The notes: generated by a model not told the origin, from the letters alone. A stretch of 50,712 nucleotides of DNA from JAIFWN01 sp049304015 (GCA_049304015.1 JBAQNS010000003.1:1-50712); one strand, 5' to 3'. Shown: positions 19,414-27,271, numbered from the stretch's first letter. Numbers and translations: made by a program.

Positions 19414-19530
19414 GGTGCCCGCAGTAGGATATCTCACACCTCGGAAACCCACGGTTTTCCCAAACCTTCCTTCACGGGAGACCAGATGTTCTCCCGACCC
19501 CTCTCTGGTTCGATTCCTACCTAAACAAAT
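19414..19530 (-). repeat. tRNA-Arg-linked element A (inverted T-arm, core, tRNA 3' copy)
   Basis: Read on the minus strand from the 3' end of tRNA-Arg: an AT-rich spacer; GGTAGGAATCGAACC, the reverse complement of the tRNA-Arg T-arm; GGGGTCGGGAG with a hairpin to CTCCCG; GAAGGAAGG; a second hairpin (GGGAAAACC with GGGTTTCC); GGTGTGAGAT; and CCTACTGCGGGCACC, an imperfect second copy of the tRNA-Arg 3' end (CCTACCGCGGGCACC in the tRNA). The core matches element B at 20062-20170, but the flanking tRNA pieces follow the neighbouring tRNA. It begins right after the glutaredoxin stop. No protein is encoded. Confidence 0.8.
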
Positions 19531-19605
19531 TGGTGCCCGCGGTAGGAATCGAACCTACATCTATTCCTTAGGACGGAACCGTTCTATCCATTGAACTACG
19601 TGGGC
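19531..19605 (-). tRNA. tRNA-Arg (CCT)
   Basis: Cloverleaf on the minus strand: acceptor GCCCACG with CGCGGGC (one A-C mismatch), D-arm GTTC/GAAC, anticodon stem GTTCC/GGAAT with loop GTCCTAA (anticodon CCT, reads AGG), T-arm TAGGT-TCGATTC-CTACC and an encoded CCA. Position 32 is an unusual G. Element A follows at its 3' side. Confidence 0.9.
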
Positions 19606-19631
19606 TAAGCCTTGTGAATATAGCATATTAT

Positions 19632-19659
19632 TTGAAAAAACGGCATATTTTGGTATAGT
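19632..19659 (+). promoter_or_regulatory. Promoter of the 89-aa gene (leaderless)
   Basis: TTGAAA (19632-19637), a 16-nt spacer ending in TGG, and TATAGT (19654-19659). The ATG at 19667 is 7 nt beyond. Confidence 0.6.
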
Positions 19660-19666
19660 AGTCTCC

Positions 19667-19936
19667 ATGACTCCAGAGGAAAAAGAGCTCTTAATGCGGT
19701 CTGTAAAGCTTTCTGAGGATAACAACAAAATCCTATTAGGCATTAGACGTACATTGCATTTGCAGGCTATCTGGAGTGTTGTAAAGATTGCCATAGTCGT
19801 TATCCCACTTGTGGCTGGTTATATCTTCCTTCAGCCATATTTGAACAACGTAATGGGTGGGGAATCAATAGGCTCAAGTCTGAGAGATTTACCTGCGAAC
19901 CTCAAGGGGGTTCAAGATCTCTTAAATGGTCAGTAA
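19667..19936 (+). CDS. Small membrane protein, unknown function
   Basis: 89 residues: a charged N-terminus (MTPEEKELLMRSVKLSEDNN), a helix at about 25-33 (RRTLHLQAI), one transmembrane segment at about 35-57 (VVKIAIVVIPLVAGYIFLQPY) and an amphipathic C-terminus. The leaderless-type promoter fixes the start. It lies between the divergent tRNA-Arg and the tRNA-Phe gene, which starts 6 nt after its stop. I do not recognise the family. Confidence 0.75.
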   Translation: MTPEEKELLMRSVKLSEDNNKILLGIRRTLHLQAIWSVVKIAIVVIPLVAGYIFLQPYLNNVMGGESIGSSLRDLPANLKGVQDLLNGQ

Positions 19937-19942
19937 AATATT

Positions 19943-20018
19943 GCCAAGATAGCTCAGTTGGTAGAGCATTCCCCTGAAGAGGGAAGGGTCCCCAGTTCGA
20001 ACCTGGGTCTTGGCACCA
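19943..20018 (+). tRNA. tRNA-Phe (GAA)
   Basis: A complete cloverleaf: acceptor GCCAAGA/TCTTGGC, D-arm GCTC/GAGC, anticodon stem TTCCC/GGGAA with loop CTGAAGA (anticodon GAA), T-arm CCCAG-TTCGAAC-CTGGG, discriminator A and encoded CCA. A 26-nt stretch from its T-stem into the 3' flank is repeated at 20154-20179. Confidence 0.95.
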
Positions 20019-20059
20019 ATAATAAAAATACTACAACGAGTTGTGGTATTTTTATTATT
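20018..20059 (+). terminator. Long perfect hairpin after tRNA-Phe
   Basis: Arms of 20 nt (20018-20037 and 20040-20059; AATAATAAAAATAC with GTATTTTTATTATT) pair with only one G-T wobble around GA. The T-rich right arm makes it a likely terminator for tRNA-Phe. Confidence 0.7.
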
Positions 20060-20061
20060 TG

Positions 20062-20170
20062 ACACAGGTTCGAACGCCGAAGGGGGTCGGGGAAACTGTA
20101 GTTTCCCCGTGGAGGAAGGATTGGGAAAACCGTGGGTTTCCCAGGAGTGAGATCCTGGGTCTTGGCACCA
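20062..20170 (+). repeat. tRNA-Phe-linked element B (inverted T-arm, core, tRNA 3' copy)
   Basis: From left to right: CAGGTTCGAAC, the reverse complement of part of the tRNA-Phe T-arm; GGGGTC; hairpin 1 (GGGGAAAC/GTTTCCCC); GTGGAGGAAGGATT; hairpin 2 (GGGAAAACC with GGGTTTCCC); AGGAGTGAGAT; then CCTGGGTCTTGGCACCA, identical to the tRNA-Phe 3' end. The core aligns with element A throughout, and the hairpin 1 stem differs at paired positions (GGGGAAAC versus CGGGAGA), a hint of compensatory change. The ends follow the local tRNA. Not protein coding. Confidence 0.85.
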
Positions 20171-20275
20171 ATAATAAAAGATAGTAGTTTTCTTTGCACG
20201 ATATTTTTCTGCTGAAAAATTCTCTACTCAAGCCAAGCTTTCCGTAAGGCACGAAAACTACTATCTTTTATTATT
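20170..20275. repeat. 23-nt perfect inverted repeat with 60-nt loop
   Basis: The left arm 20170-20192 (AATAATAAAAGATAGTAG then TTTTC) is exactly complementary to 20253-20275. The 60-nt loop encodes nothing obvious. The left arm begins with the AATAATAAAA that belongs to the direct repeat of element B. It ends 19 nt before the hsp20 stop codon on the other strand and could also terminate that gene. Confidence 0.85.
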
Positions 20276-20293
20276 AGACCCAGAGTGAGGACC

Positions 20294-20743
20294 TTATTGG
20301 CCTTTGACCTTGAGTCTAGTCTGGCGATTCTTGTCCATCTTTGGAAGGTGGAGGATAAGCAATCCATATTTCTCAACTGCCTCTGCTTCATCTACATCTA
20401 TTTCTTCTGGGAGGACGACTGTGCGAACAAATGAACCCCAATAAAGTTCTCGGTGATAATAATCTTCGGCTGAGATAGTTCTTTCTTCTTCTCTTTTACC
20501 ACGGATAGTGACAGAGTCTCTGGTGATAGCCACATCCAAATCTTCTGGTTTAACTCCAGCCACCATGGTCTTTATCACTATTTCTGATGGGGTTTGATAA
20601 ACATCAACTGTGAGTTGACCCTCTTCTTCATCATCATAGAGACCAGTCTTACTTTTTGGTATTTCTTCTATCTCTGTTGAAGCTTCGTCTTCTAGTTTGA
20701 CTGCGCCAGTTAATCTTTCAAAAAACGATCTTTTGTTCTGCAT
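20294..20743 (-). CDS. Hsp20/alpha-crystallin small heat-shock protein
   Basis: 149 residues. After a variable acidic N-terminus (about 1-43), the alpha-crystallin domain runs from about 44 to 140: LTVDVYQTPSEIVIKTMVAGVKPEDL, TIRGKREEE, a Tyr-rich loop EDYYHRELYWGSFVRTVVLP and the final strand KYGLLILHLPK. These ATP-independent chaperones hold unfolding proteins as oligomers. The usual C-terminal I/V-x-I/V motif is weak (RLKVKGQ). The gene stands alone, with TATAAT at 20763-20768 (minus strand) and AAAGGA about 13 nt before the ATG. Confidence 0.92.
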   Translation of the reverse strand: MQNKRSFFERLTGAVKLEDEASTEIEEIPKSKTGLYDDEEEGQLTVDVYQTPSEIVIKTMVAGVKPEDLDVAITRDSVTIRGKREEERTISAEDYYHRELYWGSFVRTVVLPEEIDVDEAEAVEKYGLLILHLPKMDKNRQTRLKVKGQ

Positions 20744-20762
20744 ATTTTTATTATTCCTTTGT

Positions 20763-20768
20763 ATTATA
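20763..20768 (-). promoter_or_regulatory. -10 box of hsp20
   Basis: A perfect TATAAT on the minus strand, 19 nt before the start codon, giving a short leader with AAAGGA. No clear -35 box or HrcA (CIRCE) operator is visible. Confidence 0.5.
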
Positions 20769-20811
20769 ACAGTGATTTATTTGGTATAAAAGTTTATAAG
20801 TGGATATCATG

Positions 20812-21513
20812 TTAAGAACTTTTTTGGAGTTTTATTGATTTTACTTTCTCAAACAAAAGCAGGAGAACTACTATACCAGCCCAAACAACACCGAAAGTGA
20901 CGAAGGTGCCCAAATCGTTTTGGTCAACAATAAACAAGTTGAAGACAGTGTGAAAACTAACTGCAAGTACAAAGGCGAGGAAGCCCCAAATAATTTTATC
21001 TAGTAGTGGTTTATAGAAGTGTAGTGAGATGGCGAGACCTATAGTGGCAGAAGAGATCACGTGTAGAAGCGAAGCACCAATAAACCTCATATTACCCATA
21101 AGTAATCCATTCATAATATCTTTTTGGACGAGTGGATTCAGTATAAATAATGCATTTTCTAAGGCCACGAATCCAAGAGCCGCTGTAATCATAAATATCA
21201 TAGGGTCAATAGCTTCATCGTCATCGGCTTTTGTTCGAATGGCTATGAAATATGCAGCCAAGAATTTAAAAGCTTCTTCAAGTATGGCCCAGAGGGTGAA
21301 AGTAGCGACTCCAAGTCCAGGAAAGGTGTCAGCTACTATTTTTTGAAATGGTATGACTAGTATTACTACGGCTGAGCCGGCCAAAAAAGTTTTTAATATA
21401 AGAAAATTTGATTCTGGATTCCTCGCATCTTCTCGGAGCCAAAACATTAACCAAAGGATGGCAGGAATGAATCCTCCTACTAAGGCCCAAAAAATTGTTT
21501 GAAAATCAATCAT
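20812..21513 (-). CDS. PrsW-family intramembrane metalloprotease-like protein
   Basis: 233 residues with about 7-8 membrane helices. The PrsW signature is present: ILEEAFKF (Glu79-Glu80), ALGFVALENALF (Glu119-Asn120), His151 (SLLHVISSAT) and His188 (SFHTVFNLF), the presumed metal-binding and catalytic set. In Firmicutes PrsW starts cleavage of an anti-sigma factor; in other groups the substrate is unknown, and no anti-sigma gene is visible here. The ATG lies 8 nt after the valS stop, so it is probably co-transcribed with valS. The family is well supported, the role is not. Confidence 0.82.
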   Translation of the reverse strand: MIDFQTIFWALVGGFIPAILWLMFWLREDARNPESNFLILKTFLAGSAVVILVIPFQKIVADTFPGLGVATFTLWAILEEAFKFLAAYFIAIRTKADDDEAIDPMIFMITAALGFVALENALFILNPLVQKDIMNGLLMGNMRFIGASLLHVISSATIGLAISLHFYKPLLDKIIWGFLAFVLAVSFHTVFNLFIVDQNDLGTFVTFGVVWAGIVVLLLLFEKVKSIKLQKSS

Positions 21514-21521
21514 AAGTATTA

Positions 21522-23633
21522 TTAATTTTTAACTGGCCACTTTTCAACCAAGAGGAATGTTTTTGAATCATTGTTCGGTCTGTTCTGCCAAATTTCTTCG
21601 GTCACAAAAGGCATGAATGGGTGCAATAGCTTTAGAGAGTTTTCTAAGATGTAGTAGAGAGTGGTTCCATACTCTGGTTTGCCCTTACTTTCTTCGATGA
21701 TTTCATCTGCGAAGCGGTGCCAGATGTATGCATAGATTTTCTCTGCAGCTAGGTAGAAACGATAACTCTCCATATCCAAAGTGATGTCAGCAGCCAATGC
21801 ATTGAACTCATCAACCAAAGTTTGATTTAATTCACCTTCATTTTTTTGAGAGAAGACAAAGCGCGCAATGTTCCAAATTTTATTAGAAAACTTCCCATAA
21901 GCCTTCACTTTCTGAATATCAAACTTACTGTCTGCCCCCGGGCCAATACCGACAATCATAGACATGCGGAGAGCATCTGCGCCGTATTCATTGATTATCT
22001 CAAGCGGGTCCACACCATTGTCGAGTGATTTGCTGAATTTCTGACCCTTTTGATCTCTGAGCATCCCATGTAGATAGATTGTTTTGAAAGGTATCTCACC
22101 AATAAGATACTGAGACATAAGTATCATACGAGCTACCCAAAAGAAAAGAATTTCATAGCCAGGGTTAATCACACTCGTTGGGTGGAATCTTTTCAAATCT
22201 GAGGCATCTACATTTGGCCAACCAAGAGTCGAAAATGTCCAAAGTCCAGACGAAAACCAAGTATCCAAAGTATCTTCGTCTTGAATCCAACCAGCTTCCT
22301 TTGGAGCTTCTAGGCCACAATAAACCTCATTGTCTTTGTACCACACAGGAATCCTGTGACCGTACCAAATTTGCCTTGAGATACACCAATCACGTAGGTT
22401 TTCTATCCAGTTGAAGTAAACCTTCTCAAAATGTTCTGGGATGATCTTTATCTCACCATTTCTGACTGGTTCGAGCATCAATTCCTTTAGAGATTTGTTT
22501 CCTCTTTCTGCAATTTTTTTATTTACGTCCACGAACCACTGGAGCATAATTTGTGGCTCAATTGTTCCTCCTGACCTTTGGGCTGTAGCCACTCGATTTG
22601 TATAGTTCTCATCAATAGAGACGAGCAAACCTTTATCCTTTAACTTCTCCACAATCTTGTCTCTAGCCTCTGTGATCTTCATTCCTGCGAATTCTCCTGC
22701 GATGGGTAGGAGTCGTCCGTAGCTATCAATGATTTGTTCTTTGTCCAACTTATATTTTTCTGCAAGGGCGAAGTCTTCGTGAGAGTGCCATGGAGTGATG
22801 GTCATGACCCCAGTACCGAACTCCATATCTATAATCTCATCCTTGATAATGGTGGCTTCAATAGGTCCATTGATCCACTCAAGGTTTATCTTTTGCATAT
22901 GTTGCCAGTCTTTGTAGCGAGTATCATCTGGATGCATGACCACATACTTGTCTCCAAATTTTGTTTCTGGTCTGGCGGTACCTATTTCAAACGGTCCATA
23001 CTTGAAGGTATAAAATTTTCCTTTGCGTTCTTCATAAACAAGTTCATCGTCAGAGACTACAGTTTGACCCTTGGTGTCCCAATTCACAATCCTCGAACCT
23101 CTGTATATCAGCCCATCATCATACATTTTCTTAAAAGCTGTCCTCACTGCGACGTTGCGAGCCTTATCCAAAGTGAAAGCCTCGCGTGACCAATCGAGAG
23201 ATGCACCCACCTTACGTAATTGACCAACAATAGTTTTTCTGCTTTCTTCAACAAACTTATCAACGTGTTCTAGAAATTTTTCTCTGCCTATATCTTTTTT
23301 CTTTATACCTTCCTTCTCTAAAAGTTTAGTTACCTTGGCATCTGTGGCTATAGCTGCATGGTCAGTGCCAGGGAGCCACAAAGTTTGTTTGCCTTGCATT
23401 CTGTTATACCTGATCAATGTGTCCTGCATCGAATCCTCAAGGGTGTGTCCCAAATGGAGTACTCCAGTTGCATTCGGAGGGGGAAGTATAATAGAGAAAG
23501 TTTCTGCGTCTGGTTTAGTTATCCCCAGCTCTATAAGCTTGTCTGGATTAAAAAGGCCACTCTTCTCCCAAAGAGTGTAGATTCGGGTCTCTGTATCCTG
23601 TGGATTATAGGGCGTAAGAAACTTCTCGTTCAT
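21522..23633 (-). CDS. valS: Valyl-tRNA synthetase, short form
   Basis: 703 residues of a class I aminoacyl-tRNA synthetase. HIGH is HLGH (60-63) in PPPNATGVLHLGHT; KMSKS is KFSKS (about residue 540) in GQKFSKSLDNGVDP. Between them is the CP1 editing domain (GTARPETKFGDKYVVMHPDD), and WYGHRIPVWY is present. It charges tRNA-Val; a tRNA-Val (GAC) is at 41558. At 703 residues it is clearly shorter than the usual 860-950; the sequence ends shortly after the anticodon-binding domain, so the C-terminal coiled-coil arm is missing. Such trimming is in keeping with a reduced CPR genome. A TAATAT box about 9 nt before the ATG suggests a near-leaderless mRNA. Confidence 0.93.
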   Translation of the reverse strand: MNEKFLTPYNPQDTETRIYTLWEKSGLFNPDKLIELGITKPDAETFSIILPPPNATGVLHLGHTLEDSMQDTLIRYNRMQGKQTLWLPGTDHAAIATDAKVTKLLEKEGIKKKDIGREKFLEHVDKFVEESRKTIVGQLRKVGASLDWSREAFTLDKARNVAVRTAFKKMYDDGLIYRGSRIVNWDTKGQTVVSDDELVYEERKGKFYTFKYGPFEIGTARPETKFGDKYVVMHPDDTRYKDWQHMQKINLEWINGPIEATIIKDEIIDMEFGTGVMTITPWHSHEDFALAEKYKLDKEQIIDSYGRLLPIAGEFAGMKITEARDKIVEKLKDKGLLVSIDENYTNRVATAQRSGGTIEPQIMLQWFVDVNKKIAERGNKSLKELMLEPVRNGEIKIIPEHFEKVYFNWIENLRDWCISRQIWYGHRIPVWYKDNEVYCGLEAPKEAGWIQDEDTLDTWFSSGLWTFSTLGWPNVDASDLKRFHPTSVINPGYEILFFWVARMILMSQYLIGEIPFKTIYLHGMLRDQKGQKFSKSLDNGVDPLEIINEYGADALRMSMIVGIGPGADSKFDIQKVKAYGKFSNKIWNIARFVFSQKNEGELNQTLVDEFNALAADITLDMESYRFYLAAEKIYAYIWHRFADEIIEESKGKPEYGTTLYYILENSLKLLHPFMPFVTEEIWQNRPNNDSKTFLLVEKWPVKN

Positions 23634-23678
23634 ACGTCATTCATATTAGCACGTGTTCTCTATTAGGTTATAGTGAGT

Positions 23679-23809
23679 ATAAAGGACAAAATTATCAAAA
23701 GAAATTATGAATTTGCATAAAACTCAAAGGCTGGTGTAAATGTATAAACATAGAAGTCTTTGAGGAAGAAATTGATATTTGATAAAGGACATTAATCTAA
23801 TAAAGGACA
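23679..23809 (+). repeat. Three copies of ATAAAGGACA in an AT-rich intergenic region
   Basis: The decamer occurs at 23679, 23782 and 23800, the last two 18 bp apart. The gap 23634-23908 between divergent valS and the Gly-rich surface-protein gene encodes nothing I can support; it holds these repeats and the promoter at 23859. Confidence 0.5.
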
Positions 23810-23858
23810 TATAGCTTAAATACGTTGATATATATGAATATTTGTTGATATGGGGTTA

Positions 23859-23887
23859 TTGGCTCACATATTGACAAATTATATAAT
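23859..23887 (+). promoter_or_regulatory. Promoter of the Gly-rich surface-protein gene
   Basis: TTGGCT (23859-23864), a 17-nt spacer and TATAAT (23882-23887). Predicted start near 23894, leaving a leader of about 15 nt before the ATG at 23909, without a clear Shine-Dalgarno site. Confidence 0.6.
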
Positions 23888-23908
23888 AAACGTAATGTAA
23901 GAAAATCG

Positions 23909-26185
23909 ATGAAGACATTAATATTCAGCACGAAATTTAAGAAAGCTCTAGCCACATATCTAATGGGGGCTTTGTTAGTGTTGAACTTTCCATTTCAGGC
24001 CTATGCTGCATTGGTAACTGTTGACTTACAGGCTAATGGATTAAACGCTTTAACTCTCGCCACCTCAACAGATTCCTTTGATATTTCAGTATTTTCTACG
24101 AATGCAGCCAGTTGTCAGATGACAGCACCCACTGCTTCAGGAATTTCTCCTTCAGCTAGTATGCACGTGAACCCCGGTGATGCTTTCTACCCAAGCATAG
24201 GTGGAAGTGTCACTTTCTCTGTGACTTGTGATGATGGAACAGGTGTGACCGCCTCAGACAGTGTGGTTGTTTCTCTACCAGCAATTTCTGTCCCTACACC
24301 TCCGACTGTAAACATCACTGCCAATGGTACTCATGGTTCAATCACTCTCACATCTCCAGCTACTTATACATACACATGGACTTCAACCAACGCTACCAGT
24401 TGTGTCCTCACATCTCCAACAGCTTCAGGTATATCAACAGCAGGCACCAGTTCAGCAGTTGCACCAGGTAGTGCTTTCTATCCTGCAGTCGGTGCTCCAG
24501 TGACTATCACTATCAACTGTACCGATGGGACTACTACAGTTTCTGATTCAGTGGTGATAAATCTTAGTCCAGGCGGAGGTGGGGGTGGCGGTTCTTGTAC
24601 ACTTCCAACTATAAACAGCTCCCTTACAGCTTCAGGCACTGTCAGCACAGCCTTTTCATACACTGTAACCACTACCAGCACTTCTACTCCAACTTACTCA
24701 ATAGGAGCTTCGGTCCTTCCAACAGGACTATCGTTTAGCACTACTACAGGGGTAATCTCAGGCACACCAACTCAAAGTGGCACATTTAATATAAACATCA
24801 CCACCACAAATCCTTGTGGTACTGATGCTAAAACACTCGTATTAACCATAGCAGCCGGCGGAGGCGGAGGCGGTGGTGGCCCAGTCTGTGGTACTCTTCC
24901 AACCATAAACAGCTCCCTAGCTGCTTCAGGTACTGTAAATACTGCCTTTTCATACACCATCACTACTACCAGTACCTCTACACCAAACCTTTCAATAGGT
25001 TCATCAACCCTACCAGTTGGTTTGTCCTTTAGTTCTACTACAGGAATAATTTCTGGTACTCCAACCCAAGTTGAGACTCAAAACATAATCATTACAGCTA
25101 CTAACCCTTGTGGTTCTAATACCCAAACATTGGTTATCACCATAGCAGCAGCCGGCGGAGGTGGAGGTGGCGGAGGAGTAACACCACCAGTTGTATCATC
25201 AGGAGGTGGTGGAGGCTCAGGCGGACATAGACACCCAATAGTTACTACTACTTCTACAGGTCTTGAGTGTTTTTACCTCAGAGACTATATGAGACGCGAT
25301 TTTAATAATGATCCTATTGAAGTGATGAAACTTCAGGCTTTTCTATTGAACTTCGAAGGTTACACCTATGTGACTGTTAACGGAGTTTTCGATCAAGCTA
25401 CCTTTGATGCCGTTTCAGCCTTCCAGATGAAGTATGAAGCAGACATCCTTACACCATGGGGCCACACTGCTCCAACAGGCTATGTATATATTTTGACCTT
25501 GAAGAAAGTCAATGAAATCTATTGCCAGAGATTATATCCAGTAACTGACGCGCAACAGCTCGAAATCAACGCCCACAGAGCCCTACTTGAGCGCCTAAAT
25601 GCAACAGGTGGTACTCTACCAAGCAACCAAGAAGTGGGTCTAAATGCCACAACCACACCAACAATACCAATTATTGGTGAGTTGTCTCCGCCTAAAGGAC
25701 AAAATATCTCAAATATAGCTACAGCCCTGTTTGCATTCCCGACCACGATGCAAGGATTTATGCAGTGTCTCTATGAATGGCTGCTAATACTAATTGTCCT
25801 TTATTTCTTAGGAGATGTCCTTAAAGATGTCCTATATAAAGAATCAGAAGAAAATGTCCTTAAGAAATTCATAGCCAAGTGGACAACTATCATCATGGGA
25901 TTAATTGTAGCCATCATCGTCGCCTTCATAATGTTTGAATGGTGTTTAATCTTCCCACTCGTTGTGGCTCTCATACTTTCAATCATTTGGGTTTCTATCT
26001 ATCCAAAGCATGACTCAATAAATGCTCATATCAAATCTTGGTACATTGTCCTTAGAGCACGAGGAAAGTCTATGTGGATAAAATTCAGGAACAAGAATAA
26101 TCAATTACCTCCAGTAGTCAGCGCCTTTACTGCAGACAAGACTCTAATGAAGGTTGATGAGAAGGGAGACAAGAAGACTAACTAA
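23909..26185 (+). CDS. Secreted/anchored surface protein with Ig-like repeats and peptidoglycan-binding-like domain
   Basis: 758 residues. A signal or membrane segment (about 9-33, ending FQAYA) is followed by two Cys-containing repeats (SCQMTAPTASGI and SCVLTSPTASGI, each with GxAFYPxxGxxVT), then two putative Ig-like repeats of the He_PIG type (LPTINSSLTASGTV and GLSFSTTTGVISGTPTQ), separated by poly-Gly linkers. A PG_binding_1-like domain covers about 450-535 (MKLQAFLLNFEGY, VNGVFDQATFDAVSAFQMKYE). Three or four membrane helices follow (about 615-700), and then a basic Lys/Arg-rich tail. Poly-Gly plus this domain is common in parcubacterial surface proteins. Likely role: linking cell wall and membrane. 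The stop overlaps tsaD by 8 nt, convergent. Confidence 0.8.
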   Translation: MKTLIFSTKFKKALATYLMGALLVLNFPFQAYAALVTVDLQANGLNALTLATSTDSFDISVFSTNAASCQMTAPTASGISPSASMHVNPGDAFYPSIGGSVTFSVTCDDGTGVTASDSVVVSLPAISVPTPPTVNITANGTHGSITLTSPATYTYTWTSTNATSCVLTSPTASGISTAGTSSAVAPGSAFYPAVGAPVTITINCTDGTTTVSDSVVINLSPGGGGGGGSCTLPTINSSLTASGTVSTAFSYTVTTTSTSTPTYSIGASVLPTGLSFSTTTGVISGTPTQSGTFNINITTTNPCGTDAKTLVLTIAAGGGGGGGGPVCGTLPTINSSLAASGTVNTAFSYTITTTSTSTPNLSIGSSTLPVGLSFSSTTGIISGTPTQVETQNIIITATNPCGSNTQTLVITIAAAGGGGGGGGVTPPVVSSGGGGGSGGHRHPIVTTTSTGLECFYLRDYMRRDFNNDPIEVMKLQAFLLNFEGYTYVTVNGVFDQATFDAVSAFQMKYEADILTPWGHTAPTGYVYILTLKKVNEIYCQRLYPVTDAQQLEINAHRALLERLNATGGTLPSNQEVGLNATTTPTIPIIGELSPPKGQNISNIATALFAFPTTMQGFMQCLYEWLLILIVLYFLGDVLKDVLYKESEENVLKKFIAKWTTIIMGLIVAIIVAFIMFEWCLIFPLVVALILSIIWVSIYPKHDSINAHIKSWYIVLRARGKSMWIKFRNKNNQLPPVVSAFTADKTLMKVDEKGDKKTN

Positions 26186-27230
26186 GAGAGAGGTTCCCTC
26201 GAGCTTCTATAGAATGAGTTTCAAGTGCTAAATTTGGATTTTTGAGCAAGTTTATAAAGCCAGTTATTCCTATCATCACGGCATTGTCCGTAGTAAGAGA
26301 GTTCTCTGGGAGAAGGAGATTGAGGCCAGTATTCTTGGTTTTAATTTTCTCTAATTCACTCCTTAGATATTTGTTCGCAGATACTCCACCAGCCACAATG
26401 AGAGTGTTCACTCCATATTCCTCGAGGGCTTTTTCTGTTTTGGTGATGAGAACTTCTATGGCTGCATCTTCAAAGGCTCTAGCCATCTCTTCTTGAACTT
26501 CTTTGGTGATAGTTTGATCTTTTAGTCTATACAAAACAGAAGTTTTGAGCCCAGAAAAGGAGAAATCATAGTCATTTGAATGAATCATAGGACGGGGAAG
26601 CTCGAATGTGGGAGTTAGACCAGAAGCTCTGTGCAAGTCAGCCAATTTAGAAATTTTTGGTCCTCCTGGATATTCTAGGCCGAGTAATCTAGCCACCTTA
26701 TCAAATGCTTCACCAACCGCATCGTCTCTAGTTTGGCCGATGACCTCATATTCTCCATAATTTTTAATATGAACTAATTCTGTGTGACCTCCGGAAACTA
26801 GGAGAGCGATGGCTGGCAGTATTAATCTTTCTTTTATCCCAAAGAGAGTGGAGTAAATATGACCTTCCATATGGTTTATAGGCAAGACTGGTATACCCCA
26901 TCTTTCACCAATTTCTTTGGAGAAAACAATACCTGCCCAAAGAGCTGGTTCAAGGCCAGGTCCAGCTGTAACTGCAACATAATCTATATCTGGTTTATCC
27001 AAACTTTCACGCGCTTCTTTGAGTACTTTCTCTACTAAAACGGGTAAATTCTTCTCATGTTCTCGCTTGGCTAGCATAGGCACAACTCCACCGAATTCTT
27101 TGTGCATTTCTATCTGGGAAACGAGGGCGTTCGAGAGGATTTTAAACTGAGGTGCGTCGAGGTTGCCACTACACTCGAGTAGGGCGACGGCGGTTTCATC
27201 ACAACTGGTTTCTATGGCTAGGATTTTCAT
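26178..27230 (-). CDS. tsaD: tRNA N6-adenosine threonylcarbamoyltransferase TsaD
   Basis: 350 residues of the Kae1/TsaD family (ASKHA fold). The N-terminus MKILAIETSCDETAVALLE is diagnostic, as are the metal-binding HMEGH (His120, His124), LLVSGGHTELV, GEAFDKVARLLGLEYPGG and GGVSANKYLR near the end. It transfers the threonylcarbamoyl group to A37 of ANN-decoding tRNAs, together with TsaB, TsaE and TsaC, none of which is in this window. Length is typical. It converges with the Gly-rich surface-protein gene (8-nt overlap) and is divergent from the phosphoketolase gene; the intervening 53 bp must hold both promoters. Confidence 0.96.
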   Translation of the reverse strand: MKILAIETSCDETAVALLECSGNLDAPQFKILSNALVSQIEMHKEFGGVVPMLAKREHEKNLPVLVEKVLKEARESLDKPDIDYVAVTAGPGLEPALWAGIVFSKEIGERWGIPVLPINHMEGHIYSTLFGIKERLILPAIALLVSGGHTELVHIKNYGEYEVIGQTRDDAVGEAFDKVARLLGLEYPGGPKISKLADLHRASGLTPTFELPRPMIHSNDYDFSFSGLKTSVLYRLKDQTITKEVQEEMARAFEDAAIEVLITKTEKALEEYGVNTLIVAGGVSANKYLRSELEKIKTKNTGLNLLLPENSLTTDNAVMIGITGFINLLKNPNLALETHSIEARGNLSLS

Positions 27231-27271
27231 TAAAACAGTAATTATTAGTATATAGGACTATAAACTAAGTG

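Larger units (their letters stand above)
20002..20179 (+). repeat. 26-nt direct repeats bounding element B
   Basis: Bases 20002-20027 (CCTGGGTCTTGGCACCA plus ATAATAAAA) recur without change at 20154-20179. The repeat covers the 3' part of tRNA-Phe and about 10 nt of flank; 126 nt lie between the copies. This is the pattern left when an element inserts at a tRNA 3' end and duplicates its target. Confidence 0.9.

Noticed and set aside
19414..19530. Element A as a tRNA pseudogene
   Set aside because: Only the T-stem 3' strand, acceptor strand and CCA are copied, together with an inverted T-arm and a core that is not tRNA-derived; the same core next to a different tRNA argues for a defined element.
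19954..20252. Short minus-strand frames across tRNA-Phe and element B
   Set aside because: They run through a tRNA and structured repeats; no ribosome site and no plausible protein.
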